The notes: generated from the sequence alone by a model not told the origin. 64,000 nt of DNA from Hymenobacter mellowenesis (GCF_030581005.1 NZ_JAUQSX010000018.1:56088-120087); one strand, 5' to 3'; shown: positions 7,464 to 16,868, counted from the first letter of the stretch. Translations and numbers: made by a program.

Positions 7464-10157
7464 ATGAAACACTTTATTACTGTCTTTTGCGCCGTGTTGC
7501 TTTCCATGCCGGCGCTGGCCCAGACCACGTTTTCCATCCGAGGGCGCGTGCTCGACAAGGTGACCGGCGAAACCCTGCCCGGGGCTACGGTGCAGGTATC
7601 TGGCAACGGCCAGAACACTGGCAGCGGCGCCGACGCCGAAGGCGGCTACAAAATCAGCGGCCTGCCGGCCGGCACCTACACCGTGCAGGCCAGCTTCATC
7701 GGCTACAAGCCCAACACCCAAACCGTGAAGATTTCGACCCAGAGTGTGGTGGTCACCTTCACCCTCGGCTCCGACAACGCGAGCCTGGAGGAAGTGCAGG
7801 TGGTGGCCAGCCAGGCCCAAGAGCGTTCCACGCCGGTGGCTTTTTCGGCCGTGAACGAGGTGAAGCTGCGCGAAACCCTTTCGAACCGCGACCTGCCGAT
7901 GATTCTCAACGAAACGCCCGGCGTGTACGCCACCCAGGGCGGCGGCGGCACCGGCGACTCGCGCATCAACGTGCGCGGCTTCGACCAGCGCAACGTGGCC
8001 GTGCTCATCAACGGTGTGCCCGTGAACGACATGGAAACCGGCCAGGTGTTCTGGTCGAACTGGGATTTGGGCGACGTCACCAAGTCGCTGCAGGTGCAGC
8101 GCGGCTTGTCGGCCTCCAAAATATCGGTGCCGTCGGTGGGCGGCAGCATCAACGTGCTCACCCGGGGCTTCGACGACAAGAAGTCGGTGCTGGCCCGCGT
8201 GGAAGGCGGCTCCAACAACTACCAGAAATACTCGCTCATGCTCAGTTCCGGCCAGCTCAAGGGAGACTGGGCCGTGACCGTGTACGGCTCGCGCCGCACC
8301 TCCGACGGCTGGGTCGATAAGGCTTTCGACGATGCCTGGACGTATTTCGGCAACGTGAGCAAGCGCGTGGGCAAGCACAGCCTGTCGCTCACGGGCCTGG
8401 GCTCGCCGCAGCGGCACGGGCAGCGCACCTTTCCGTTCTATTCGGTGAGCATGTATTCTTACGAAAAAGCCCGCGAACTGGGCGTGCCCGAATCCCGTTT
8501 GGAAAAAAGTGGCGACCGGGGCTTCCAGTACAACCCCTACTGGGGCACGCTGGACCGCTACACCCTCAACAACGGCGTGAAAACCAGCAACGGTCAGGAA
8601 GTGCTCAACGAGCGCACCAACTTCTACCACAAGCCCCAGATTAACCTCAACGACCTGTGGCAGGTGAACGACCGGTTCTTCGTGTCCACGGTGCTCTACG
8701 CCTCCTATGGCAACGGCGGCGGCAGCACCGGCCTCACCAGCGGCAACTCGAGCACGCTGACCCAGCGCAACGGGCAGACCGATTTCCAGGGCATCTACAA
8801 CGCCAACATCCGCAACTTCCCCACGCAGCGCAACCCCACCACCGGCCGCGCCGATACCCTGTATGGCCAGCCCCGCGCGGCCACGGCCATGCTCGTCAAC
8901 GCCGTGAACAGCCACCGCTGGTACGGCTTCGTGGTGGGCGGCGACTACCTGCTGAGCGACAAGCTCACGCTCTCGGCCGGCCTCGACGGCCGGACTTACA
9001 CCGGCCTGCACTACCGCGAGGTGCGCGACCTGCTGGGCGCCGACTACGCTGCGCCCATCAACAACGCCAACGCGCCCGCCGGCACCCGGCTCGGTGTGGG
9101 CGACAAAATCAGCTACAACTACGACGGCAACACGCGCTGGCTGGGCGGCTACTCGCAGCTCGAGTACAAAACCCCGCTGCTCTCGGCCGTGGTGAGCGCC
9201 ACCTTGTCGCAGGTGAGCTACCGCCGCATCGACTACTTCCAGAAAGTGCAGGCCGACGGCAGCCCCGTGCAAACCGACTGGGCGCGTTTCAAGGGCTACA
9301 GCTTGAAGGCGGGTGCCAACTACAACTTCACCGAGCACGATAACTTCTTTGCCAACGTGGGCTACAACAGCCGGGTGCCGTTCTTCAACCAGGTGTACAC
9401 CACCTCCGGCCTAGCTTATCCCAACGTGCGCCCCGAGGGCATCACCAGCTTCGAGGTGGGCTACGGCATCAACTACCCCAGCCTGAAAGCGACCCTGAAT
9501 GCTTACTACACGTTGTGGAGCAACAAATCGACCAATTCCTACAACGCGACCGATGGAATTTATACCTCGGTGCGCAACGTGGACGCCCGGCACGCCGGCG
9601 TCGAGCTGAGCATCGCGCAGGAAATCAGCCGCCGCTTGCAGCTCAACGCCGCCATCTCCCTCGGCGATTGGCGCTGGGTGGGCAAGGGCCTGGCCAACTA
9701 CACCGACGAAGCCGGCTTTCCCATTGCCGGCCGGCAGCAGGACCAGCCGGTGTATCTCAACAACGTGCACGTGGGCGACGCCGCCCAGAATCAGTTTCAG
9801 CTAGGCCTGCGCTACGAGCCTTTCCGGGGCGCCTACATCCGGCCCTCGTTCCTGCTCTTCACCAAGTACTACAGCAGCTTCAACCCCGAAACTATCCTCG
9901 ACCCCACCACCAGCACCGACTCGTACCGCCTGCCAACTTCCCGCAACCTCGACCTGCACTTTGGCTACGATTTCAAGCCCGTGTTGAAAGAGCGGGTGCG
10001 CCTTGGCTTCAAAGGCTCGGTGCTGAACGTGCTGAACGAGTTCTACTTCACCGACGTATCGAACCGTTCGAGCTCCAACACCAGCAGCCTCGACCTGCTA
10101 CAGGCTTTCTTCAACCGTGGCCGGACCTTCACCCTCGGCCTCTCCGCTACGCTTTAG
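7464..10157 (+). CDS. TonB-dependent outer-membrane receptor
   Basis: Outer-membrane beta-barrel of 897 residues that takes up a ligand using TonB energy. After a signal peptide (about 1-20, cleavage after LAQ) comes a carboxypeptidase-regulatory-like beta-sandwich (about 25-105, GRVLDKVTGETLPGATV), typical of Bacteroidota receptors. A plug domain (about 120-235) follows, with NVRGFDQRNVAVLINGVPVNDMET and a GGSINV strand, and then the barrel. The C-terminus ends RTFTLGLSATL, an outer-membrane-type terminal strand. It lacks a SusD partner next door, so it is more likely a siderophore or other small-ligand receptor than a SusC glycan importer. The substrate is not evident. It converges with the two-component genes across a 40-bp palindrome. 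Confidence 0.93.
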   Translation: MKHFITVFCAVLLSMPALAQTTFSIRGRVLDKVTGETLPGATVQVSGNGQNTGSGADAEGGYKISGLPAGTYTVQASFIGYKPNTQTVKISTQSVVVTFTLGSDNASLEEVQVVASQAQERSTPVAFSAVNEVKLRETLSNRDLPMILNETPGVYATQGGGGTGDSRINVRGFDQRNVAVLINGVPVNDMETGQVFWSNWDLGDVTKSLQVQRGLSASKISVPSVGGSINVLTRGFDDKKSVLARVEGGSNNYQKYSLMLSSGQLKGDWAVTVYGSRRTSDGWVDKAFDDAWTYFGNVSKRVGKHSLSLTGLGSPQRHGQRTFPFYSVSMYSYEKARELGVPESRLEKSGDRGFQYNPYWGTLDRYTLNNGVKTSNGQEVLNERTNFYHKPQINLNDLWQVNDRFFVSTVLYASYGNGGGSTGLTSGNSSTLTQRNGQTDFQGIYNANIRNFPTQRNPTTGRADTLYGQPRAATAMLVNAVNSHRWYGFVVGGDYLLSDKLTLSAGLDGRTYTGLHYREVRDLLGADYAAPINNANAPAGTRLGVGDKISYNYDGNTRWLGGYSQLEYKTPLLSAVVSATLSQVSYRRIDYFQKVQADGSPVQTDWARFKGYSLKAGANYNFTEHDNFFANVGYNSRVPFFNQVYTTSGLAYPNVRPEGITSFEVGYGINYPSLKATLNAYYTLWSNKSTNSYNATDGIYTSVRNVDARHAGVELSIAQEISRRLQLNAAISLGDWRWVGKGLANYTDEAGFPIAGRQQDQPVYLNNVHVGDAAQNQFQLGLRYEPFRGAYIRPSFLLFTKYYSSFNPETILDPTTSTDSYRLPTSRNLDLHFGYDFKPVLKERVRLGFKGSVLNVLNEFYFTDVSNRSSSNTSSLDLLQAFFNRGRTFTLGLSATL

Positions 10158-10158
10158 C

Positions 10159-10255
10159 GGTAAAACGGCGAATGCGTAAATGAGTAAGGGGGATGTTCAA
10201 TGGCTTTCGGCCGTCGAACATCCCCCTTACTCATTTACGCATTCGCCGTTTTACC
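10159..10255. repeat. 40-bp perfect inverted repeat between convergent genes
   Basis: Arms 10159-10198 and 10216-10255 are perfect reverse complements (40 bp) with a 17-nt loop. The left arm begins one base after the receptor stop codon, and the right arm contains the stop codon of the response regulator. It is not one of the two dispersed families. It probably serves as a bidirectional transcript end, although no U-tract is present. Confidence 0.9.
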
Positions 10256-10664
10256 GACTGCCCGCCGCCGCGGCCGCCAGTACGGCGCTGCGCATTTCTT
10301 CGGGCGAGGTGTTTTTTACGAGGTAGCTGTGGGCACCCTCGGCCAGCACGGTGCTCACCAGGGATGGGTCGTCGTGCATGGAGATGATGACCACGCGCAC
10401 GTTGGGAAACTGGGTGCGAAGCAGGCGGGTGGTTTGCAGGCCGTCGAGGATGGGCATTTGCATGTCCATCAGCACCACGTTGGGGCGGCTGCCCTGGTCG
10501 AGGAGTTCGAGCAGCTCCTGGCCGTTGCCGGCCTCGCACACCACCTCGATGCCCGCGTAGCCACTGAGCAGGGCGCGCAGTCCTTTGCGAAACAGAATGT
10601 GGTCGTCAACGATGGCCAGCCGTACGGCGCCGGCCCCGGCCGCGGATGCAGAAGAGGAGTTCAT
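10251..10664 (-). CDS. Receiver-only response regulator (NarL/LuxR-type receiver)
   Basis: A 137-residue protein with a complete receiver domain: acidic pair D20-D21 (LAIVDDH), phospho-acceptor D67 (VVLMDMQMP), a Ser in IISMHDD at the conserved Thr/Ser position and the LVKNTS lysine. It is closest in style to NarL/FixJ-family receivers. It ends a few residues after the receiver (AAAAAGSR), so the usual C-terminal LuxR helix-turn-helix is absent. Start ATG at 10664 overlaps the kinase stop by four bases (ATGA), implying translational coupling. It could work by protein-protein contact, as a phosphate sink, or be a truncated regulator. The stop lies in the 40-bp palindrome, so the loss of the HTH may have followed insertion of that sequence. 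Confidence 0.88.
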   Translation of the reverse strand: MNSSSASAAGAGAVRLAIVDDHILFRKGLRALLSGYAGIEVVCEAGNGQELLELLDQGSRPNVVLMDMQMPILDGLQTTRLLRTQFPNVRVVIISMHDDPSLVSTVLAEGAHSYLVKNTSPEEMRSAVLAAAAAGSR

Positions 10665-11482
10665 GAGTTGAGTGTGAAAGTAGGGGTGGGCGTGCCGGCA
10701 GGCAGCAGCGTCACGGGCAAAATGGCCTCGACGCGTGTGCCGACGCCCGGTTCGGAATGATAATGCAGCTGGCCGCCAAGCACGGCCACACGGCTGCGTA
10801 AGTTGATAAGGCCCATGCCCACGGGCTGGCCGTGCGGGCCGGGGGGCGGCAGTTCTTCTAGGGCCGCGAGGTCGAAGCCCAGGCCGTCGTCGGAGTAAGT
10901 AAGGGTGAGCAGGCCCGGCGTAGCGCCCACCCGCAGCAGAATGTGCGGCGCCTGGGCGTGCAGCAGGCCGTTGGTGAGCAGCTCCTGAGCAATGCGGTAC
11001 ACCATTAGCTCGTGCGGCGGAATGAGGCGGCCGAGCTGGCCTTCCTGCTCCAGGCGCACTTCGGGGCCGTGGTCGGCGGGCACGGCCTGCACCAGCGCGC
11101 GCAGCGCTTGGGCCAGGCCCAGCTGCTGCAACGTGGCCGGCTGCAGGTTGCGCGAGATGCGGCGCACTTCGGCCACGGCCTGGTCGATGAGGGCGCTGGC
11201 TTCGGGCGAGGGCGGGCTGCCCGGCGCAAACAAGTGCAGCTTGGCCAGCGCCAGAATGGTACCCACGCCGTCGTGCAATTCGCCGGCAATGCGTTGGCGC
11301 TCGTCTTCCTGCGCCACCAGCGCGGCGGCCAGGGCCTGCTGCTGGGCCGCTTCCTGCACCTGGGCCAGTTCCTGCTGCTGGCGCAGCTGTCCCCGTTGGT
11401 AGCGTACCACGAACCACACCAGCCCGAGTACGAGCAAGAGCAATGTAGGAGTAAGTAGCAACAACGGTAAAAGTGTATTCAC
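10661..11482 (-). CDS. Sensor histidine kinase, NarX/DesK type (HisKA_3)
   Basis: A 273-residue kinase with one N-terminal membrane helix (about 4-26), a Gln/Ala-rich coiled coil (about 30-58), the HisKA_3 dimerisation box with phospho-acceptor H70 (ERQRIAGELHDGVG) and a HATPase_c domain with an N-box-like QELLTNGLLHAQA, a DDGLGFD G1 box and a GMGLINLRSR G2 box. It has no extracellular or PAS sensor domain, so the signal probably comes through a partner or the membrane. It is translationally coupled to the receiver protein downstream. This matches the many short ComP/NarX-like kinases of Bacteroidota. Signal and target genes are unknown. Confidence 0.9.
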   Translation of the reverse strand: MNTLLPLLLLTPTLLLLVLGLVWFVVRYQRGQLRQQQELAQVQEAAQQQALAAALVAQEDERQRIAGELHDGVGTILALAKLHLFAPGSPPSPEASALIDQAVAEVRRISRNLQPATLQQLGLAQALRALVQAVPADHGPEVRLEQEGQLGRLIPPHELMVYRIAQELLTNGLLHAQAPHILLRVGATPGLLTLTYSDDGLGFDLAALEELPPPGPHGQPVGMGLINLRSRVAVLGGQLHYHSEPGVGTRVEAILPVTLLPAGTPTPTFTLNS

Positions 11483-11672
11483 ATGAGAGCTCCGAAGCGA
11501 GCAGGTAGCGCAAAGTAGTAGAAAAAAGCCACCAAACCGACGGACTTAAACCAATGCCCGGGGTTTGTAGCGCAGGCGCAAGGGTTGAGGTTGCCGAAAC
11601 ACGGGAAGCGAAACCCGCTGCCCGCATCCGAACTGCCGGGCAGGTAGCTGGCCCAGGCCGTCCAAAACACCG

Positions 11673-12377
11673 TCAGGAAGTAGCCAGCGTCGCCTGTTCC
11701 GCCGGCACAGGGGCGGTAGTGGACGCGTCCCGGTGCTTGGCACGCAGAAAAGTTAGGGTCAAAAAATAGTTGAACCCCATCCCGAATAGCGCAACCACCG
11801 GATACTTCCAGTTTTGGTCGTAAACGGTTTTCGACAAATAGTCCAGGCTGAAAGCGGTGACGGTACCCGCCGAGTACAGAAGCTGCCCCAGGCCCAGCAG
11901 CCAGAAAGGGTCTTGCATAATGTGCTTTTTGGGCGGGCTGTTCAGGGTTTGCTCCATGTACAGCATGGCAAACCCGGCCAGCACCAAACATTGCATAATC
12001 CGGCCGCCGGAAACGCCTAACAGTGCGCTATGAGCAAACATTGCGGCAACGCACACCACTGTCCCTAACAGGGCCATCTGCACCGTCCGGCGCGCTCCCG
12101 CCGAATGCAGAACCTGGTAATAAACCGCCCCGAATAGCAGCGTTTTGCCTACGTTGAACCCAATTAGAAAGCCGTAGTTGGTGGCAAAAACCGCCGGATA
12201 CAGAAAGTTTATCCCCAGCGAGCAAAAGGCCGACAAGTACACGTACCAGCTCAGCAGCTTCACGGCCGGGCTGAAATGCCGCCGCCGCCACCACACCACC
12301 ATCATGGGCACGATGACACTGGCCTGGTTGAGGTTCACCAGGCGGTCAGTGAATAGAGTGAGCTCGTCGGGAGTCAT
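11673..12377 (-). CDS. Multi-pass membrane protein, unknown function
   Basis: A 234-residue protein with about six to seven hydrophobic segments, starting after a short acidic N-terminus (MTPDELTLFTDRL) and ending in a short soluble tail (KHRDASTTAPVPAEQ). The segments VIVPMMVVWW, LSWYVYLSAFCSLGINFL, LIGFNVGKTLLFGAVYY, ALLGTVVCVAAMFAHSALL, CLVLAGFAMLYM and VVALFGMGFNYFLTLTFL are visible. It lies upstream of the kinase gene on the same strand with a 190-base gap, so it could be the membrane sensor for that kinase, but this is only positional inference. No family is recognised. Confidence 0.75.
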   Translation of the reverse strand: MTPDELTLFTDRLVNLNQASVIVPMMVVWWRRRHFSPAVKLLSWYVYLSAFCSLGINFLYPAVFATNYGFLIGFNVGKTLLFGAVYYQVLHSAGARRTVQMALLGTVVCVAAMFAHSALLGVSGGRIMQCLVLAGFAMLYMEQTLNSPPKKHIMQDPFWLLGLGQLLYSAGTVTAFSLDYLSKTVYDQNWKYPVVALFGMGFNYFLTLTFLRAKHRDASTTAPVPAEQATLATS

Positions 12378-12406
12378 GGCTGGAGGAGAAAAAGGCCCGT
12401 GGGGAA

Positions 12407-12721
12407 TTAGCTGTTGAGCACGTTGGCCATGCCCGAGTGCGGCGGGCCAGAGCTGCCTTCATCGGCAATGAGGTAGCCGTCGGTGAACAGGTCATCTTCA
12501 TTGTGGTCGGCGCTCACCGCCACCAAGCGAGTAGCCTCGCCATCGAGGCCGAAGTAGAAGCGGATTCCCTGCGACTCGGGCTGGTCGAGTAGCTTCTTTA
12601 GAATGTTGGTGCCCAAGAAGATACTCAGTATTTTGCCCTGGTTGGCATCCCGGTAATTAGTGGTTAGTTCGATTGCTCTTGATAAGGTGATTTGGCTACC
12701 TTCGCTACCATTAAAGGGCAT
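12407..12721 (-). CDS. Small conserved-looking hypothetical protein
   Basis: A 104-residue soluble protein. The ATG at 12721 (MPFNGSEGSQITLSRA) is preferred over an upstream in-frame start whose extra N-terminus is a run of Asn/Phe. It contains ITLSRAIELTTNYR, ILSIFLGTNILKKLL and IRFYFGLDGEATRLVAVSAD, a pattern of alternating helices and strands. The C-terminus (GSSGPPHSGMANVL) is flexible. I do not recognise a domain. A similar layout is common in short Hymenobacteraceae proteins of unknown role. Confidence 0.65.
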   Translation of the reverse strand: MPFNGSEGSQITLSRAIELTTNYRDANQGKILSIFLGTNILKKLLDQPESQGIRFYFGLDGEATRLVAVSADHNEDDLFTDGYLIADEGSSGPPHSGMANVLNS

Positions 12722-12823
12722 AAATTTGAAAAAAAAGAAATTGAACAAAAAGAAGTTATGGTTGGATGGAAGGGTCAAATATAGCGTCCTAATTGAAAGA
12801 TTGATATCGGTATAGAAAATTCT

Positions 12824-13141
12824 TTACCAGGCCCGGCCCGGCCCGCCGGCCAGGTGGTCGTGCTCGTCGTCTTCGTCCTCATCTGCCGATGCTTCCTCTT
12901 CATCGTCTTCCTGCTCCGGCAACTCATCGGCCTCGTCCTCGTCGTCGAGCGTGTCGAACACGCGGTCGAGGGAGGTTTCTGCGTGGCGGAGTTTCTGGCG
13001 GCACAAGCGGATAAGTTCGGCCGAGCGCTCGACGCGGGCGGTCAGGTCGTCCACGTCCACAGCGTCGGTTTCGAGGGCGCGTAGAATGGTTTCCAGCTCT
13101 TCAATGGCTTCGCGATAGGTCAGGTTTTGGGGGGCAGGCAT
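12824..13141 (-). CDS. xseB: Exodeoxyribonuclease VII small subunit
   Basis: Small subunit of exonuclease VII, which degrades single-stranded DNA in repair. The first 70 residues form the family's two-helix hairpin (YREAIEELETILRALE, then LIRLCRQKLRHAE). The remaining 35 or so are an acidic tail rich in Glu and Asp, longer than usual for XseB (typically about 70-80 residues in all). The xseA gene lies 37 bases upstream on the same strand, so the two form an operon with the large subunit translated first. The acidic tail could be a DNA mimic or tether; that is inference. Confidence 0.92.
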   Translation of the reverse strand: MPAPQNLTYREAIEELETILRALETDAVDVDDLTARVERSAELIRLCRQKLRHAETSLDRVFDTLDDEDEADELPEQEDDEEEASADEDEDDEHDHLAGGPGRAW

Positions 13142-13178
13142 GGGAAATGTAGCTAATGAGAAATAAGGCAGCTAGGCC

Positions 13179-14525
13179 TCAAAAAGCGGCCGGCTTGCGG
13201 TTGGCGGCCAGTTGCAGCAGCCGCAGCTCAGCCCGATGCAGGTGGCGCTCCAGGGCCAGCTGCAACTGATAGCGGCGGCGCAGCAGGGTTTCGCGCCGGC
13301 GCCGGTGGTGGCGGGCAAAGCGCTTGAGCAGCACCCGGCCGCGCTGGCGCAGGCCGCGCTGCTCGCGGGCCAGGGCGCGGCGCGCGGCGCGCGGCACTTG
13401 GTGTCGAAAACGCCCGAGGCTGGCTTCCAGCTGTTGCAGCTGCTCGCGCGGGTGCTGAATGGCCTGACGGGTGCGCTCCAGCAGGGCCGCGCGGGCGGCG
13501 TCGAGCTGGCGGTGGGCGGCATAGCGGCTGCGGCTGCCCAGTTGGTCGAGGCGGGCGTGGCGCTGGCTGAGTTGGCGGCGGGCGCTGCCCACTATTTGCT
13601 CGCCCAGGCCCAGAATGGCGGCTTTGAGCCGGGCCAGGCGCTCGACTAGGAAGGTGGCTACGGCGGTGGGCGTTTTCAGGGCGCGGTGAGCGGTGAGGTC
13701 CACCACGGCTTCGTCGCGCTCGTGCCCGATGCCCGTGAGCACCGGCAGCGGAAACGCGCCCACAGCCGCCGCCAGCCCATATTCATCAAATGCCACCAAA
13801 TCGGCCCGGCCGCCGCCGCCTCTTATAATAACGACGGCATCGAACTGGCTGCGCCGGGCGCGCACGCCATCCAGCGCCGCCCGGATGCTGGCCGGGGCGT
13901 CGTCGCCTTGCATCATGGCCGGGAATAGAGTGAGGGCAAAATCATACGGGGCCTCATCCAGCTGCTGCACAAAATCCTGGAAGCCAGCGGCCGTGGGGGA
14001 GGAGATGACGGCCAGCCGCTGCGGCGCCAGAGGCAGCGTAAGTAGCTTCTGGCGCTCCAGTAGGCCTTTTTCTTCCAGCAGGCGCAGGGTTTTCAGGCGC
14101 AGCAGGGCCAGCTCGCCCACGGTGTAGCTCGGGTCGATGGCCACCACGTCGAGGCTCAGCCCATACTGCTCGTGGAAGCGCACCTGCACGCGCAGCAGCA
14201 ACTTAAGGCCGGCGCGCAGCGGCTGGCCGGTGGCCCGCTCGAAGGCCGGCGCCAGCTGCTGGTAGCGCTGGCTCCAGAGCGTGGCGCGGGCCTGGGCCTT
14301 CATGGGCATGCCGCGGCTGTCGGTGCCCTGCTCGGTGAGGGTGAGGTAGCAGTGCGCGCCGGCAAAGCGCGGCACGGTCAGCTCGGCCACTTCGGCCACC
14401 ACCCAGTAGGATTCGGCCAGCTGCTGCTGCAGGGCCTGGCGCACGCGGGCCAGCAGCTCCGTCAGGCCCAATGGTGGCGGGGGCAGCGTGGGCGGAAGCT
14501 CGGGGCGGCGGTTGTAGAGCGGCAT
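13179..14525 (-). CDS. xseA: Exodeoxyribonuclease VII large subunit
   Basis: Catalytic large subunit of exonuclease VII. It carries an N-terminal OB-fold (about residues 15-105), then the catalytic domain with AVISSPTAAGFQDF, the IIRGGGGRADLVAFDE segment, GIGHERDEAVVDL and HRALKTPTAVATFLVE, all strongly conserved in XseA. The C-terminal half is a long Arg/Leu/Gln-rich coiled coil that in known structures binds the small subunits. ATG 14525 was chosen because the family begins shortly before the OB-fold; the longer in-frame start at 14588 lies inside a dispersed palindrome. XseB follows in the same operon. Confidence 0.95.
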   Translation of the reverse strand: MPLYNRRPELPPTLPPPPLGLTELLARVRQALQQQLAESYWVVAEVAELTVPRFAGAHCYLTLTEQGTDSRGMPMKAQARATLWSQRYQQLAPAFERATGQPLRAGLKLLLRVQVRFHEQYGLSLDVVAIDPSYTVGELALLRLKTLRLLEEKGLLERQKLLTLPLAPQRLAVISSPTAAGFQDFVQQLDEAPYDFALTLFPAMMQGDDAPASIRAALDGVRARRSQFDAVVIIRGGGGRADLVAFDEYGLAAAVGAFPLPVLTGIGHERDEAVVDLTAHRALKTPTAVATFLVERLARLKAAILGLGEQIVGSARRQLSQRHARLDQLGSRSRYAAHRQLDAARAALLERTRQAIQHPREQLQQLEASLGRFRHQVPRAARRALAREQRGLRQRGRVLLKRFARHHRRRRETLLRRRYQLQLALERHLHRAELRLLQLAANRKPAAF

Positions 14526-14582
14526 AAGACGCAAGTTACGGCTGCTAGGTTGGCCTAGTGAGGTAGCAGGCGCGAAATCAGC

Positions 14583-14688
14583 TGTCATCCTGAGCTTGCG
14601 AAGGACCTTATCACGGCTGAACAGGCAGCACTATACCAATCAAGTATGAGAAGGTCCTTCGCTGCGCGGACGCCAGATGAGGATGACA
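14583..14688. repeat. Dispersed intergenic palindrome, TGTCATCCTGAG family, imperfect
   Basis: Starts TGTCATCCTGAGCTTGCGAAGGACCTT and ends AAGGTCCTTCGCTGCGCGGA...GAGGATGACA. The outer and inner parts pair but the middle of the right arm has diverged. It separates xseA from the first M13 peptidase. Confidence 0.75.
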
Positions 14689-14776
14689 GACGCTTGCGCT
14701 ATGAGCCCCCGTGCAACCGCTGTTTTGGTACGGTGTCCCTAACTTCACGGCATTATTTCCCAACCCAATCTTTTTC

Positions 14777-16843
14777 ATGAATTCAAATTCCATTGCGCGG
14801 CGGCTTAGCCTGGCCGTGCTCGGCCTGGGCAGCCTGGTGGCCACCAGCGCCTCGGCCCAAACCACCAAAATGGCGTCGGCGCAGAAAGGCACCGGCATCA
14901 CCATCGCCAACATCGACCCGTCGGTGAAGCCCTGTGATGACTTCTTCCATTACGCTTCGGGCAACTGGCTGAAAAACAACCCGATTCCGGCCGCTGAGTC
15001 TCGCTGGGGCTCGTTCAACGAGCTGGCCAACAACAACAACGCCACCCTGCGCGCCATTCTGGAGCAGGCGGCCAAAAACGCGCCCACGGCCGCCAAAGGC
15101 TCGAACGCCCAGAAAGTGGGCGACTTCTACGCCTCGGCCATGGACTCGATGGCCATCGAAAAAGCTGGCCTGAAGTACCTCAAGCCGCACCTCGACCGCA
15201 TCATGGCTATCAACAGCCTGGCCGATGAGCAGAAATTCCTGGCCGACCCCAAGGCGCATGCTGGTAGCGTGTGGTTTGGCTCGGGCGTGGGGCAGGACGA
15301 GAAAATCAGCACCCAGTACGCCGTGTACCTCGGCCAGGGCGGCCTCTCGTTGCCCGACCGCGACTACTACCTGAAGGACGACGCCCGCTCGAAAGCCATT
15401 CGCGCCGCGTATCAGAATTACCAGGTCAACATCTTCAAGATGCTAGGCGACGACCAGGCCACGGCCGAGAAAAACGCCGCCGCCGTCACGCGCATCGAAA
15501 CCCGCTTGGCCAAGGCCAGCAAGAGCCGCGTGGACCTGCGCGACCCCTACGCCAACTACAATAAGATGACGGTGGCCGAGGCCAATGCCGCCTTCCCCAA
15601 CCTGGCCCTGCCCATGATGCTGAAAGAAGGCGGCCTGGGCGCGGCGAAGGAAGTGATTGTGGGCCAGCCCGAATTTATGAAAGAGGTGAGCGCCGCCCTG
15701 CAGCAGGAGCCCTTGGCTGACCAGAAGCAGTACCTGCGCTGGCACCTGGTGAGCAGCGCCACCGCGGCCCTGCCCAAAGCCTACGGCGACGAGGCTTTCA
15801 ATTTCAGCAAAGTGCTGAGCGGCGCCAAAAAGCAGCAGCCCCGCTGGAAGCGCATGCTGGGCTCGACGGACCGCGCCCTGGGCGAGGCCTTCGGCCAGCT
15901 CTACGTGGACAAAGCGTTTACGCCCGCCGCCAAGGCACGCGCCAAGCAGATGATTGAGAACCTGCGCGTGGCTTACGCCGAGCGCATTCAGGCCACGGAT
16001 TGGATGAGCGCCGCCACCAAAAAGGAGGCCCTGACCAAGCTGAACGCCTTTGTAGTGAAAATTGGCTACCCCGATAAGTGGAAGGACTATTCGGCCCTGA
16101 ACATCAGCCGCGAAAGCTACCTGAACAACCTGTTTGCCGCCCAGGAATGGGCCAACAAAGAGGAAATCAGCAAGTTTGGCAAGCCGATTGACCGCACCGA
16201 GTGGGGCATGACGCCGCCCACCGTGAACGCCTACTACAACCCGCCGATGAACGAGATTGTGTTCCCGGCCGGCATTCTGCAGCCCCCATTCTTTGATGCC
16301 AAGGCCGACGACGCGGTGAACTACGGCGGCATTGGCGCCGTGATTGGCCACGAGATGACCCACGGCTTTGATGACCAGGGCCGTCAGTACGACTCCAAAG
16401 GCAACCTGAAAGACTGGTGGACCAAGGAAGATGCCGAGAAATTCAACGCCAAAGCCGATGTGGTAGGCAAGCAGTTCGATGCTTTCTCGCCGCTGGATTC
16501 GGTGCACGTGAACGGCAAACTGACCATGGGCGAGAACCTGGCCGACCTCGGCGGCCTCACTATTGCCTACCAGGCCTTTGAAAAAACCCCGCAGGCCAAG
16601 GCCGGCAAGCTCATCGACGGCTTCACGCCCGAGCAGCGCTTCTTCCTGGCTTACGGCCAGATTTGGCGCACCAACACGCGCGATGAGTACATCCGCCAGC
16701 AGGTGCAGACCGACCCGCACTCGCCCGCTATGTATCGCACCAACGGCCCGCTGATGAACATGCCGGAGTTCTACAAAGCCTTCGGCTGCAAGGACGGCAA
16801 CAAGATGATGCGCGCCGCCGCCGACCGCTCGAAAATCTGGTAG
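14777..16843 (+). CDS. M13 family zinc metallopeptidase (neprilysin/PepO-like), copy 1
   Basis: A 688-residue secreted M13 endopeptidase. It has a signal peptide (SLAVLGLGSLVATSASAQ), the N-terminal M13 signature PCDDFFHYASGNWLKNNPIP (about 50-69) and the catalytic zinc site HEMTH with H525 and H529. The third ligand lies in GENLADLGGL, and an NAYYNP substrate-binding motif is present. The family usually has a conserved C-terminal Trp; this one ends KIW. ATG 14777 was chosen because it directly precedes the signal peptide. The next gene, 17088-19187, is a close paralogue. These enzymes cut oligopeptides in the periplasm or outside the cell. Confidence 0.94.
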   Translation: MNSNSIARRLSLAVLGLGSLVATSASAQTTKMASAQKGTGITIANIDPSVKPCDDFFHYASGNWLKNNPIPAAESRWGSFNELANNNNATLRAILEQAAKNAPTAAKGSNAQKVGDFYASAMDSMAIEKAGLKYLKPHLDRIMAINSLADEQKFLADPKAHAGSVWFGSGVGQDEKISTQYAVYLGQGGLSLPDRDYYLKDDARSKAIRAAYQNYQVNIFKMLGDDQATAEKNAAAVTRIETRLAKASKSRVDLRDPYANYNKMTVAEANAAFPNLALPMMLKEGGLGAAKEVIVGQPEFMKEVSAALQQEPLADQKQYLRWHLVSSATAALPKAYGDEAFNFSKVLSGAKKQQPRWKRMLGSTDRALGEAFGQLYVDKAFTPAAKARAKQMIENLRVAYAERIQATDWMSAATKKEALTKLNAFVVKIGYPDKWKDYSALNISRESYLNNLFAAQEWANKEEISKFGKPIDRTEWGMTPPTVNAYYNPPMNEIVFPAGILQPPFFDAKADDAVNYGGIGAVIGHEMTHGFDDQGRQYDSKGNLKDWWTKEDAEKFNAKADVVGKQFDAFSPLDSVHVNGKLTMGENLADLGGLTIAYQAFEKTPQAKAGKLIDGFTPEQRFFLAYGQIWRTNTRDEYIRQQVQTDPHSPAMYRTNGPLMNMPEFYKAFGCKDGNKMMRAAADRSKIW

Positions 16844-16868
16844 GCTGAGCCTCACGCATGACTTGAAA

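Noticed and set aside
7455..9338. Long reverse-strand frame of 627 codons
   Set aside because: It is a shadow of the TonB-dependent receptor frame; composition is His/Val/Gly-rich without domains.
11479..11991. Minus-strand frame of 170 codons overlapping the membrane protein
   Set aside because: Low-complexity and overlapping a better multi-pass membrane gene; the real frame is 11673-12377.
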